DNA of 64,000 nucleotides from Diphasiastrum complanatum (lineage: Eukaryota; Streptophyta; Lycopodiopsida; Lycopodiales; Lycopodiaceae): the NCBI GenBank assembly GCA_029204225.1, contig CM055112.1, positions 43,592,038 to 43,656,037 on the forward strand, read 5' to 3'. The position numbers were made by a program, and so were the translations under genes. The notes beneath the pieces were generated by a model. The model ran no database searches and was not told where the DNA came from. It worked only from the letters and a program-made list of their open reading frames with translations. Below, one piece after another: positions 1 to 11,100 of this stretch (position 1 is the first letter of the stretch; each line of letters starts with the position of its first letter).

Positions 1-123
1 CGCATACATGGTGTTGAGCCGATGCACAATGCATTGTGCAGCATTGCAAAACCTTATCAGATGTTTGTGAGCATAATAACATCAAGAGAAAGATTTCCAA
101 CCTTTGACGAGCTCACATGAATC

Positions 124-531
124 TTGATGCAGGAGGAGCAACGACGAGAAATGGTGAAATCTAGACATCAAAATACTAACGATCAAGCACTTGTGACATG
201 CCAAAAACAAGGCAAAGGAAAGGGCAAAAAGAAGTTTAAGCAGCAATTCGGCAAGACTCAAGAGGATGAGGGATCATCCAGCAAGACCAAGAAGAAGGGC
301 AAATGCTTTGCGGCAAAAAGGGCCATTGGAAGAGCGAATGTCGAAAATTTCTTGGCGGAATCAGACAAGGGGAAACCAAAGCAAGCAGGTAACCTTGTCG
401 ACGAAGGTGAGATTGAAGACTCTAGCATCTTCATATCAACATTGTCATCTAATCAAGATGATCAAGTGTGGTACATTGACTCAAGAGCCACAAGACACAT
501 GCCAGTAACAAAGATTGGTTCAACAGCTTGA
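124..531 (+). pseudogene. copia gag C-terminus and protease start (broken)
   Basis: A Lys/Glu-rich gag tail is followed by the protease signature WYIDSRATRHM near 470-502. In copia proteases this motif is WxxDSGAxxHM, with Asp-Ser-Gly forming the active site. Here Gly is replaced by Arg, so the enzyme would be dead. The usual CCHC zinc knuckle is not recognisable upstream. The frame ends in TGA at 529-531 and the polyprotein continues in another frame. Confidence 0.8.
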
Positions 532-1316
532 GAGAGTTGGATAATGGAACGTCTGTTTCACAAGCAAATGGTGATGTGTGCAAGATCAAGGGGATAGACA
601 CCGTTTTCATCCAACTACCTTATGGCAAAAGCAGGATGATCAAGGAGGTACTTTATGTACCAGGTTTGAAAAAAAATCTACTGTCTGTTGGTGTCATTAC
701 TGATCAAAAGTTGAAAGTAGAATTTGCCCATGATCGTTGCTTTGTGAAGGATGTGAACCAAAAGTTCAAAGTCATTGCAGATGGTATAAGAGAACCCAAC
801 ACTAAATTGTACAGGTTGAATGCTACAATCAAGGGGCAATATGGACTTATCTCATCCATTCCATCGCAAACTAAATTGTGGCATAAAAGGCTTGGTCATT
901 TGAACCTAGGAAGCCTTAGCTTGATGAGAAAACTGGAAATGGTGAAAGGATTGCCTATGATGGAAGACCACTTGAAGACGATGTGTGAATCATGTGTGTA
1001 TGGGAAGCAACATCGAGAGAAGTTTAATAAAGGTGGTGTTGCAAGGGCAAAGAACATCCTGGATTTGATCCACACAGATCTATGCGGGCGTATGAGGACG
1101 ATGTCCTTAGGTAAAGCCTTCTATTTCATGATCTTCATTGATGATATGTCTAGCAAGACATGGATTTACTTCTTGAAGAAGAAATCAGATGCGTTTGTCA
1201 CTTTCAAGAGCTTCAAAGCATTGGTCGAAAATCAAACAGGTAGGAAGATCAAAGTTTTAAGATCAGATAGTGGAGGTGAGTACAAGTCTACTCACTTCAA
1301 TGATCTTTGTGATTAA
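528..1316 (+). pseudogene. copia pre-integrase and integrase core (broken)
   Basis: This continues the polyprotein. It shows the GAG-pre-integrase block (KNLLSVG), the HHCC zinc-binding domain (HKRLGHLN, then CESCVYGKQHREKF), and an integrase core with its first Asp in LIHTDLCG and second Asp in RSDSGGEY. The frame stops at TAA 1314-1316, in the segment that normally reads FCEKHGI. The third catalytic residue, expected in VAERKN, is encoded just downstream as VAKRKN (about 1362-1380), so the DDE Glu has become Lys. Confidence 0.85.
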
Positions 1317-1391
1317 TGTGGGATCAAAAGACAATTTACACAAGCTCATACTCCTGAACTCAATGTAGCTAAGCGCAAGAATTGCAAGATT

Positions 1392-2690
1392 GTGGAAAAT
1401 GCCAAATCTATACTAGCTGAGATGAAGCTACCAAAAGATTTTTGGTCAGAAGCATGCAATACGACAGTCTATTATCAAAATAGAAGTCCTACCATTGCCA
1501 TACCTAAGATAACACCCGAGGAGGCATTCACGAAGAAGAAGCCAAAGGTGAACCACTTGAGAATCTTTGGATGCAAGGCCTTTGTACACATTCCTAAGGA
1601 AGAAAGATGTAAGCTTGATGTAAAAGCTATCAAGTGCATATTTCTAGGATATGATGATCGTGTGAAGGGCTATAGGTGTTTTGATCCAGTGGAAAACAAA
1701 ATACATGTTAGCCGTGATGTTATCTTTGATGAATCTAAGATGTATGAAGACGAGGATGCTGAGCTGACACTTCCTCCAAGAAGATCAAACCGAGTGTGCA
1801 CACAACCCACAAGGTATACTCTTGAGTCTATCTGTCTTTCAATACAGGAACCAACGATTGTTGAAGAGACACTTAGCCAACTAGACTCCAATCTCTGGAG
1901 AGAAGCAATGGACAGAGAATATTCCTCTCTGATCAAGAACCAAAGATGGTCCTTAGTTGAAGCCCATGATGGCTACAATCTCATCGATTGCAAATGGGTC
2001 TTTAAGATTAAGTACAATCCCAATGGAGCAATTGATCGAAGGAAGGCAAAACTAGTAGCATGAGGATTTGCTCAGATCCCCAACATTGACTACAATGAGA
2101 CTTTCAGTCCAGTAGTCAAGCATTCATCGATCCGAGCTCTCCTAGGTTATGTTGTAGCAGTCGACCTCGAAGTACATCAACTCGATGTGCATACAACTTA
2201 TCTAGACAGAGTCATTGAAGAAGACATGTATATGCTCCAACCTGAAAGATACGTTAGGTATGAAGCATCATGTCTGTAAACTCCATAAGGCACTTTATGG
2301 CTTGAAGCAATCAGCTAGAGCTTGGTTTTAGAGGATCAACACATTCCTCATCCAACACGGTTTTGAACCAAGCAGTGCCGATTCAAATGTGTACTTCAAG
2401 TCAGTGCACCAATCTTTTATTATCATCACCTTGTACGTTGATGATACGTTGCTTTTCAGCAACAACACCAATCTAATGAAAGATGCTAAATAGATGTTGT
2501 CTTCCAAATTCAACATGACCAATCTGGGCAAAGCTCACTTCTATCTGGGCATTCAAATCCAGAGAGACAAAGCGAGACATCTGATCTTTATTACTCAGCA
2601 AAGGTATCTTCATAACATTCTTATCAGATACAATCTTATTAATTGTAAGCTAGCTTACTCACTGATGGAACCAGACCTATGATTGTCGAA
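1392..2690 (+). pseudogene. copia integrase C-terminus and reverse transcriptase (broken)
   Basis: The segment opens with integrase C-terminal motifs (FWSEACNTTVYYQNR, HLRIFGCKAFVHIP) and the linker PPRRSNR. The RT start follows (WREAMDREYSSL, CKWVFKIK), broken by TGA at 2061-2063 where KLVA is normally followed by Arg or Lys. The RT active site YVDD is at about 2433-2444, followed by LGKAHFYLGIQI. Further stops (for example TAG at about 2492) and the loss of RNase H after about 2690 make it a pseudogene. Confidence 0.85.
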
Positions 2691-2740
2691 GGACCAATGT
2701 CCTCAGTGCACATTGATGCTGAGATGCCAACTTATCAGAG

Positions 2741-3232
2741 ACAGACATTGTAGATGCCTTCGTGCATTGATTCTTTCTTTCAGACGGATTGTCAGTATAA
2801 GCTCATAGTTGTTACAGATTGTAGTTAGCTTTGTGAGCACGCAGTTTCATCCATTATAGTTTTGTGCTTACCAACATTATTTGACTTGTATTTCAATATA
2901 CTTAATCTGAATAAATTACTGTTGGTTCTTCGTTAAGATTTTATGTCAGGATTGCATGCTTTCAACCTTCTATCTGGCTTTCTGATTGTTTTGTCTGACT
3001 GTCTGCTCTTGCTTCCGCAACCATCGCGCAATCTAGCTCTAGTTTAATTCTTGTGTTCGTCTACTGTTAACCGGTAGTGCATGCACTGAGGGAAATCTCC
3101 TAGCCATTTTCCCCGAGCATTCATGACCCTCCCCTTTGATGCATTGTGAAGGTGCTTCTACATAGCTAAACAGTTTACAATATATGATAATGAACGTGTG
3201 CTGTAAAAACTCTCTCATCATTGAAATTACGA
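2741..3232. other. Intergenic stretch, no gene seen
   Basis: AT-rich sequence after the copia remnant. I see no open frame with recognisable content and no LTR boundary. Confidence 0.4.
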
Positions 3233-3315
3233 TCCAATGAGGTTGGCTCAGTTGGTTAGCTTCTTTGGTCCTGGGTTCAAGCCTCCCTTTGGAAACCAAG
3301 TTGCATTATTGACAT
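3233..3315 (+). repeat. tRNA-derived SINE copy
   Basis: This segment has a pol III A-box-like motif TGGCTCAGTTGG and, 3' of it, a B-box-like motif GGTTCAAGCCTCC. The sequence then continues GGAAACCAAG...GCATTAT. A near-identical unit lies on the minus strand at 51871-51972, and a copy lacking the B-box lies at 51801-51870. Multiple copies sharing tRNA-like promoter boxes plus a common tail indicate a SINE family rather than a functional tRNA: no complete cloverleaf with an acceptor stem is apparent. This copy lacks about 17 bp between the boxes present in the other. Confidence 0.6.
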
Positions 3316-3319
3316 AGCC

Positions 3320-4561
3320 AATTAAGGAGAAATTTATGCCTAGCATTCAAAGTTAAGTACTTTTTCTTTTCTAATGAATCAACAAAATTAAGCTCAAGCT
3401 TTTATATTTCATCTTGATTTTGACACTCATAAACCTAGTAATGTGATTTGTAATTTCTACCTTGCTACATAGTAATCGGCTTAAGTACATTCTTTCCAAC
3501 CTTATGCCAAAATGCAAATATGCATTACGACTTCAATTTCATTCCAGAAAATGAACATGACAACAATTTACCATAAATATAAATCACAAGGTGAAGCCTC
3601 AAGATCGTTGTTTAGTTTATAATATCATTATTTAGTATACATCCATGTACTTATTATTTTCACAGATGTTGATTTGTGAAGACATTTCATATTTGAGACA
3701 TCATCCATTGATACTAACCACATATATCAATAAAATATCACATTGATTTCTTTAGGAAGATGCGATTCATTCTCCTAATCTGAAGTCTTTGTGACCTGCA
3801 TGGTGCATTGTTTGACACTTACCTTTGGCGTTAAAAATGACAATGCAACTAACTCTACATATTATTTGAGTGCAATAATTGTCAAGATTGTGTAAAGTCG
3901 TTTTTCATTTATCTTGATTTGTAATGTTCTAACAACTAATCATTATGTAATCTTGTTCTTCACAATCTAATCAATAGGTTGGGTAGGTAGGGCATAAGTG
4001 TTACATATACAAATGCTCATGTTTTTGAATGATTGATGCTCTTTAATTTCTCACCGTTTTCTTCCCAAGTTGTCTCGGTTTTTAGCTTTGTTACAATAGT
4101 GATCAACTACTTGATGATTTTTTTAAAGATGAGGAGAGTTTCCTAAGTGATTTTGAGCACATATGCATTTTCTTTATTTGATTAGTTTAAATTTTAATCA
4201 TTTTTATGTGTCTCTCTTAAGTGAGTTTGAGGACAAAATGACATTTTCAAGTATGTCATGATAGTGGTAAGTTATTGTGATAATTTGATTGAGGTGTTAT
4301 TCTTATGTGAGTTTAAGCATGGAAGTGGGTGTTTTTGTTTTACTTTTTTAATTTTTCTAAATTGCAATCTTTGTTTTTTCATTTGCCAGCAATTTGAATG
4401 ATTTTAGAGTGCACATCTTTTTGACAAAGCTTATTGCGATATTTTTGTGATACTCCAAATCAACTTGTTTTAATCATCAGCTTTGTCGCTTTAGCTATAG
4501 CGATAAGCTATTGCGATGATTTGCGAAAAGCTAATATGTCACTTTTATTGAGTTTAAATGC
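3320..4561. other. AT-rich intergenic DNA
   Basis: No coding sequence, LTR or RNA gene is recognisable. The stretch consists of short AT-rich tracts with stops in all frames. Confidence 0.4.
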
Positions 4562-4564
4562 TAA

Positions 4565-4944
4565 GGGTGGTTTCACATGGAGTGGGAAGTAAGTCCAAAA
4601 GGCCCTATTTACTTTCATTTTCGGAGCCACTCTGAGAGGCCTTCCTCCCATTTCACAAGGGGTAAGAATTGCCCTAGGTGGCATTGAAAGGTGCCAAACT
4701 GGGTAAGCAACATACTAGGGGAGTACCTTGGGCCTCTTGGAGTATGGGGGGTAAGTGGTGGGCCCTTGCTCTCCCCTCCAATAAAAAACATAAATTGACT
4801 TCTCTTAATTTGAATTTAGACAAGAAATGCTTTGCCCTTGAAATGAAAGAGTCTTTCACATGGAATGACATGAGCTTTCAAATTCGAGGGTAAGAAAGTG
4901 CAACTTTTTTAATTGGCCTTGAACTCTTCCATGTGAAACCACCC
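4565..4944. mobile_element. Tourist-like MITE (PIF/Harbinger type), 380 bp
   Basis: Perfect 17-bp terminal inverted repeats are seen: GGGTGGTTTCACATGGA at 4565-4581 and its reverse complement at 4928-4944. Direct TAA trinucleotides flank both ends (4562-4564 and 4945-4947). A 3-bp TAA/TTA target duplication and a GG-starting TIR are typical of PIF/Harbinger-derived Tourist MITEs. The interior has no transposase and holds more internal copies of 'TTTCACATGGA'-like sequence. The superfamily assignment rests on TIR and TSD only. Confidence 0.75.
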
Positions 4945-5289
4945 TAATATGAGATTTATTTTTATTTTAAATTCTTTTAGAATGTAATTTTTGTTTTTTC
5001 TATTTTTCAACAGTGTCATATACCAATCACCTTGTTTCATATTGGAATCAACTATTTTGTTTACAATTTCCAACCACTGGAATTTTGCTTTATTTAAGTT
5101 GAAGCTAGCTTAGGGATCTTGTAATATTGCAAAATTCTCTTATTATACCAAAATTCCAAGTCCAAAGTGTTGCACTAAGTGGTCATTTCCTTAAAATCTT
5201 TTGGTCTCCAATTTCCAGCATTGGAAAATGGCTCATCGAATGAAAGATCTACCGACTACCGACGTAACAGTCATGAGGATTGATATTGG

Positions 5290-5298
5290 ACACGTGGC
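5290..5298 (+). promoter_or_regulatory. G-box / ABRE-like element
   Basis: ACACGTGGC contains the plant G-box core CACGTG in the ABRE context. It lies about 370 bp upstream of the small ORF at 5663. A single match can occur by chance, but it is the only one noticed near a plausible start codon. Confidence 0.3.
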
Positions 5299-5662
5299 AT
5301 CACTCGGTTGTTGAGCCATAGCAAGGCTTGCTAAACGTTTTTAATCTTCACCATAAATCTGCAACTGCTACTTATGTATTCGTCATCCAACGGTGGGCTA
5401 CTTGATGTAGCCACTTCACCACTCCACGAGGTAGCCCACCTGCGGATTAGGAGATACGTAGTACATGGTAGTACATGCCAGATGTGGTGGATGGAGATGA
5501 TACCATAATATCTTCAAAATGGTGATGTTATTATCCACCCTTGGATTTGTGGACACCACCATTGGTGGTGCATCATATGCTGGGGTCCGCTACTTCGAGC
5601 AGGAGCAGCAATTGCATTATCAGTATGGCACTTGACTTGCACAACCAGCCGGCTCCTTAGCA

Positions 5663-5893
5663 ATGGCGGTAGCTACTGCGACAGCCACGAGGAGACCAGA
5701 CGTTGCGGCAGCGATGCCCTCCTCCACCATAGTACAACATGCGGCGCTGCCTCCACTCCTTGCCTTCTTCCTGGTGATGTGCTTTGGTCTCCATCTTTGT
5801 TTTGGTTGGCGCTTGTTTTCGTTTTTTGCATGTAATGTATGCGTGAATCGGCAGAAGCAAATTTTTAGTTTGTTTCGGCGTGTTTTTGTGTAG
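5663..5893 (+). CDS. Putative 76-residue membrane protein (unrecognised)
   Basis: I do not recognise this ORF. The start context is good for a plant (GCAATGGCG). The first 30 residues are Ala/Thr/Pro-rich (MAVATATATRRPD...). Residues about 30-60 are strongly hydrophobic and Phe/Leu/Cys-rich (LPPLLAFFLVMCFGLHLCFG), consistent with one membrane-spanning segment, and the tail is basic (NRQKQ, FRR). Its GC content is clearly above that of its surroundings. A G-box lies upstream at 5290. Against it: the open frame is short, overlapping frames on both strands are also open, and no homologue is recalled. Confidence 0.3.
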   Translation: MAVATATATRRPDVAAAMPSSTIVQHAALPPLLAFFLVMCFGLHLCFGWRLFSFFACNVCVNRQKQIFSLFRRVFV

Positions 5894-6490
5894 TCCCGGC
5901 CCAGAACGTGTACTCTTTTTGTAGCAACAATTCCCCTTGTTGGTTTCAAAACAACATCGGGTTTCACCTAGAAGTTCATTGTTTTAGTCCGCATAAATGA
6001 GCAGGCGCAGACTTGCACATTTTCGCTTTGTCGGTGCAAGATTCTCTATTTTGCTTGGAGACATATCAATGTGACTTTGGTGGAGGAGTTGGTATTGCAT
6101 CTGATAAGTCATTTTGATTGGCATTGATACAGTTTCTTTCCGTTTTGCATGGATAAGTTATAGATTTCCCATGCAATTATGAAATTTCATTCTGTACGTT
6201 GATTCTGAAGCACGGTTTGAGAGATTTCATCTCTCGAAATTTGCTTTCTTTCTTGTAAAACTGGCTCAAGTGTTTGGATATCATCCCGAATTCAACACTT
6301 GAAGAAGACTATTACTCACAAATGCTTTGGTTTTTTTGTATAGATAAATGCTCCTCAATCTAAACCATCAATGTGGGTTCTGATTTGTATTTTAAAAAAG
6401 AAGATGATCGATCTCAAATTCTTGAAGTTTGTTAAAACACTTGAATATTCCATAAATCTCTAGGATGGCATGAAGTTTTTGGAATCTTGT
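5894..6490. other. Intergenic, no gene seen
   Basis: Possible 3' region of the small ORF, then AT-rich sequence without recognisable coding or repeats. Confidence 0.35.
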
Positions 6491-6491
6491 A

Positions 6492-6859
6492 GAATGAACC
6501 ATAGATGCACCGAACCGCTATTTGCTGATTTCACAAATTGCGAATCACGAATCACATTCGGTTCAACGAATCTCAATTTTTTTTTTCTGCTTCTCGCAAT
6601 TTTTTTTGACCTGAAATGTACTGGAATTAGACCTATAATGTACTGAAATTGAACCTGAAAGTAGGCTGAAACTACCGGAAATGCATTTGCTCTTAATCCT
6701 CTATGTTGTCTCTTTCTACTGATACGTAAATTGAATGTATTTACAATTGTGTTTTTCACAAATCATGAGTCGTGACCCCCAAGTGACTTGGGGGTCGTGA
6801 TTGGATCGCTATCTGAATCACGGACAACGATTCGTGAGTGTAACTATGGAATGAACCAT
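6492..6859. mobile_element. MITE-like unit with internal perfect hairpin
   Basis: The unit is bounded by an 11-bp direct repeat GAATGAACCAT (6492-6502 and 6849-6859). Inside these are imperfect inverted ends CCATAGATGCAC (6498-6509) and GTGTAACTATGG (6838-6849), matching at 10 of 12. The right half carries an 11-bp perfect stem with a one-base loop (6774-6796). A homologous approximately 90-bp right end occurs at about 22141-22230 in the erlin intron. The exact TSD is ambiguous because direct and inverted repeats overlap, so the superfamily is undetermined. Confidence 0.5.
6774..6796. repeat. Perfect 11-bp hairpin in MITE-like repeat
   Basis: GACCCCCAAGT is followed by G and then its exact reverse complement ACTTGGGGGTC. 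The homologous hairpin at 22155-22181 carries a compensatory change in the stem. Confidence 0.75.
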
Positions 6860-8169
6860 CCTGCTAGCTTAAAATCATTCAATAACGCTAGCTTAAAACT
6901 GTGACTATCATTCAATAACGCTTACATAATATGGGAAGACATGTTTATTGGAATTGGGGTGGAAGTTTTAGAAGATATGATAAGTACATGCTACCTTGTG
7001 ATGTGATAAGAGCCGGTAATTGACTTAGTTATTGGCAAAAACCACATGCAAAACACATTATAGAGAGCATAATGCAATTACTGATGTAGCAATGTAAAAT
7101 ATTATATAAGTGGTTGAATATGAATGTTTCCCACAAGAGTGTGATGATAACGAGCTGAATAAGTTGATCTAAGCAAGGTAACAAATTCTTAGGTAAGTTA
7201 CCTAGACTAATTGAACTAAGATGTAAGCATATGATTAATCAACGATGTAGAGGCTCACAAGACTTTATATTGTCCTAGACCCTACACTTTGCAAGTTAGG
7301 GCTATAGGCCTAATAATGACCACATGAGTTGGAGGCTACTCTAATAAATGCCAAATATTTATTGTTAGAGCCAAAGTCCAAATCACGATATGTAAGTGTG
7401 ATAAGAGTGTTGTATTGCATGAAAAATTGGGATACTAGGATCTCTACAAGAGTCTTCAAAAGTACAAAAGTTGTTTTGAAATGAAAATTCTTATCTTCAT
7501 GGGCCTACAAATATGATAAAAATGAAACGTTGATAATCCTTGAAGAAGTTAAAGAAAGAAAGAAGAAAGTCAGGGCTTTCCTCCAAAATGAAAAGAAGTG
7601 ATCTTTTCATTCCAAATGCCCCCAATGTAGGGATCTAAACATCGTAGAAGCTAGTAGGAATTTGGAAAACTTGTTCCCACCAAAACGGGTTGTTCTGTAC
7701 AGTACGTTCCGGAATGTATCGGTCTAGAACATCTAGAGAAAACATTTCAAATTACATATAAAAAGTAAAATGAGCTAACTTCTATGAGCATAAAATCGAG
7801 TTCAAAAGTGAAGTCCACAGTTTGATAGGCAATTTACGTAAAAAAAAGCGATTTCCTAAGAAATCATTGCATGTTAGTGTAATGCGTGCTGAAAATTTCG
7901 GAACTATGACGACCCAAAGTAATTAGTAGTGAAATTGAAGTTTTGATGATGAAAATTGATTTTCACACTTTTTAGTTTAAATCGGGCAAGAATTGGAATT
8001 TCTAGTTACATAATTTTTGTTAAAACCGAAATTGTTTCGATAATTTCAAAATCCATTAACTATTGATTAATTGAACTTGATAAGTAATTGGCCTTACTGA
8101 AATCAAATCACTCTGATTTTGAGGTCACAATTAGTTTCACTTAAGCTGAAAGGATTTTTGACCTGCCAA
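6860..8169. other. Intergenic; short fragment resembling a hAT-MITE end
   Basis: There is no coding sequence. At about 7676-7725 the sequence resembles (inverted) the right end of the hAT-type MITE at 27702-28260, sharing ACCAAAA, GGGT and ACGTTCCG blocks. This could be a relic of the same family. Confidence 0.35.
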
Positions 8170-11100
8170 TATTTTTCTAATTTTTTTTTGACCTAAACCT
8201 ACCCGCCCCCCTCGCGTTTCCATCTGAAATTTTTTTTGCGCCCTCCTCCGCCCTGCCATCGCTGCTGTTTTGCCTGTCTGCCTTCAATCCCTTGTGTCGC
8301 CCTTCACCCACGCAACGCCCTGCCCTGCATCTGATTTGCTTCGCACTGCCTTCGCCCATTTTTAGCGTCTCTCCAACAGTGAACCCTGCTGTTTTTTTTC
8401 CAGCAATCCATCCTTCCAGCTCTAGCTTCATCTGCATTTTTTCCCTAGTTTTCTCCATCACAATGGTGCATTCCGACCTTTCCGGTCTGTGGGACGAGGT
8501 AGACATTGTCAGGCGGGTTGCCGACAAGTCTAACAAGACCGGTCAGAAGATCGTGCGTTGCCGATACTGCCTCGTTGAATTTGCTGCGTCCCTTACTCGC
8601 CTTAAAGGCCGCCTGCTCGGTGCACGCACCAAAAATGGTGGCACCTTAAATGCTGCCCCTTGTGGCACAGCGACTACTGGACACATACGGGCCATGTCTT
8701 GTGGCGGGGGAGAACACCATTTTGGAGGGCGTTCTCCGGTTTTGCGCCGCTCCTTATGTGGCTGACCCAGAGTTGCTGCCTGCTTGGCTGGCACGCACGA
8801 GGAGAGGGAGTGCATCCTCGTCCCGTCCCATTGCCCCTCATCCCCCTCAGACAGTTCCACCACACGCACCCCTTTCTGCACCCATTCCGGTGGATCCCGT
8901 CCCATCACGTCCGCCAGTTGCCACTGCGGTTCCACCACCACGTCCTGTTGCTCGCACGCCCCCAGTTTACGATTTTCTCATGGATTCTCCGCCACCCGAG
9001 CATGCCCAGGATGCTACTGACGAGGCCTTCGAGGATGTGAATGAGATCCCTTCTTCTTTCCCTTCCCATCCGGATGATCTCCCTAGCCAGCAGTTTTCGT
9101 ATCCCATGCCAGAACTTGCCCCTCCACCAGTGCGCCCCACTTATGCTACTGCACCCATCCCTACCAGTGCATCCCACTCTCCTCATTCCACGTCTTAGCC
9201 GATGCATCCACTAGTGCCCAGCCTGTCGCGTCATCGTCCATTCCTGTCACGGTTGGTGCACCGTGCTGGAGGTCCACCACCCGTCGCCCACCAAGTAGAG
9301 CCCTTGTGCAGCAGACCATTCGCGGCGCGCATCAGCCGCACATGGACAAAGAGGCCACACAGGCCGTGGCTAGTTTGATTTACGAGCTGAACCTACCTTT
9401 TGCCATCACCGATTCTGAGCCCTTCAGAAGGGCATTCCGCCTTGCACAGTCTGTCAGCCCTAGCTGGAGAGTCCCTGGTTCAAAGGTTGTCCGTACACAA
9501 ATGTTGAGAGATAGGGTCGAGTCCTTGTCCAGAGAGATGGAGCCTCTACGCCGCCACTAGGCCACATATGGATGCAGCATCATGTCCGATGGCTGGACTG
9601 ATGTCAGGAGGAGGCTGATCCTCAACATCTTGGTCTCCAGCTGCATGGGTACACAGTTTTTTGAGAGCCGTGGATTGCAGTAGAGGGGGGAAAGTCATAT
9701 CTGCAGATTTCATGTACGACGTCAGTAGGTCTTCCATCCTGTCCATAGGCCCACAGCATGTCGTTACGGTGGTGACGGACAATGCCACCAATTGCAATCA
9801 GATGGGTGTCCTGCTATAGAGAGAGTTCCCTCACATCGTCCATACCCCCTGTGCAGCGCACGGCATAGACCTTTTGATGGGGGACATAGGTGCACTTCCC
9901 TAGGTTAGAGCCATCGTCCGCGAGGCCCTCTTCCTGGTGACTTTTGTCACCCGGAAGAGGCGTGTTCTTGCCATGTTCCGGGTGTTCAGCCATTTGGACC
10001 TCCGTAAGCCAGCCCCCACACTCTTTGCATTCGACCTGGTGGTCATTGACCGTCTGATCAGGTGCAGGGCATAGCTTCTACAGATGGTTGCTAGTGATCT
10101 TTGGCGTGCCAGTACGTTTCAGCACACAGAGGATGGGGAGCACTTTTCTTCCACGGTGAGGGGAGACCAGTTCTGGAGGGATGCACAGACATTGTCAGGA
10201 TTGCTTCGACCACTCTACATTGTGCTCTGCATGGCTGACAGCTAGGGGTCCACACTTGGACTGCTGTATGAGCTCATGGACCGGATCGGACAGTTCCTGT
10301 AGCTGCCCATCTTGCAGCCAGAGAGGTAAGCGAAATTGTTCTTTATCTTTTCAGTGTTTGCTAGTTTGTTTTTATGTCGATGTTAAGTTTTTTTGAAAAT
10401 TTGCTTCGTCTTCGTGCAGGATGACGGAGCTGAGGTTCATCTGGGAGACGCGGTGGAACTACTTTCACAGGAGTATCCACAGCGTTGCACACATCTTGCA
10501 TCCCCTCTTCCTCTCTCCGACATAGATATCAGACAGGGAGCTCGAGGCGGATTGGCTTGAGTACATCTACAGGGTGGGTCCACACATTGGCTTGGATCCT
10601 ATCAGACTCGTGGAGGAGCTAGCTGCATTTCGTTTTGGCATGGGCACGTTCGGTCACCCAGCTGCTGAGGATCCAGAGAGGAGGCAGCTCCCCATTACCT
10701 GGTGGACCATGTTCGGTAGCACCTATCCCTCCATACAGCGTCTTGCACTGCGTGACCTTTCTCAGGTATGCATCTCATTTCATCTTCCCTTGCTGTATTT
10801 CGTTGACGTTCCACCCGTGCACATGTGCTGAAGCATTTCATTGCACGTACTACAGGATTGCGCTACCTCCGTGTGTGAGCGTAACTGGAGCACATGGGCC
10901 CTGGTTCACACAAGGAGAAGAAACAGGCTGTCAGTGAGTCAGCTAGAGCGGTTGGTGTTCTGTAGCACCAACGCACGTCTCACCAGGAGACTGCCGACCA
11001 TTACGAGCGCATTGCAGGTGATGGGCTATTCCCCCATAGCATGTTGGTTTACGTCTCACTAAAATGTAGGTTGCCATTTTTTATCAAGTTGTTGTCCTGA

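Larger units (their letters stand above)
1..2740 (+). mobile_element. Degenerate Ty1/copia retrotransposon, 5' end outside window
   Basis: Copia-type gag-protease-integrase-RT pieces follow one another in the correct order on the plus strand, in several frames broken by stops and frameshifts. No LTR is visible at either end. The 5' part lies outside the window and the RNase H end is missing after about 2700. The element is old and cannot be active. Confidence 0.9.

Noticed and set aside
3240-3299. Candidate tRNA gene
   Set aside because: A-box and B-box are present but there is no acceptor stem or full cloverleaf, and the same unit with its tail recurs at 51.9 kb, so a SINE is more likely.
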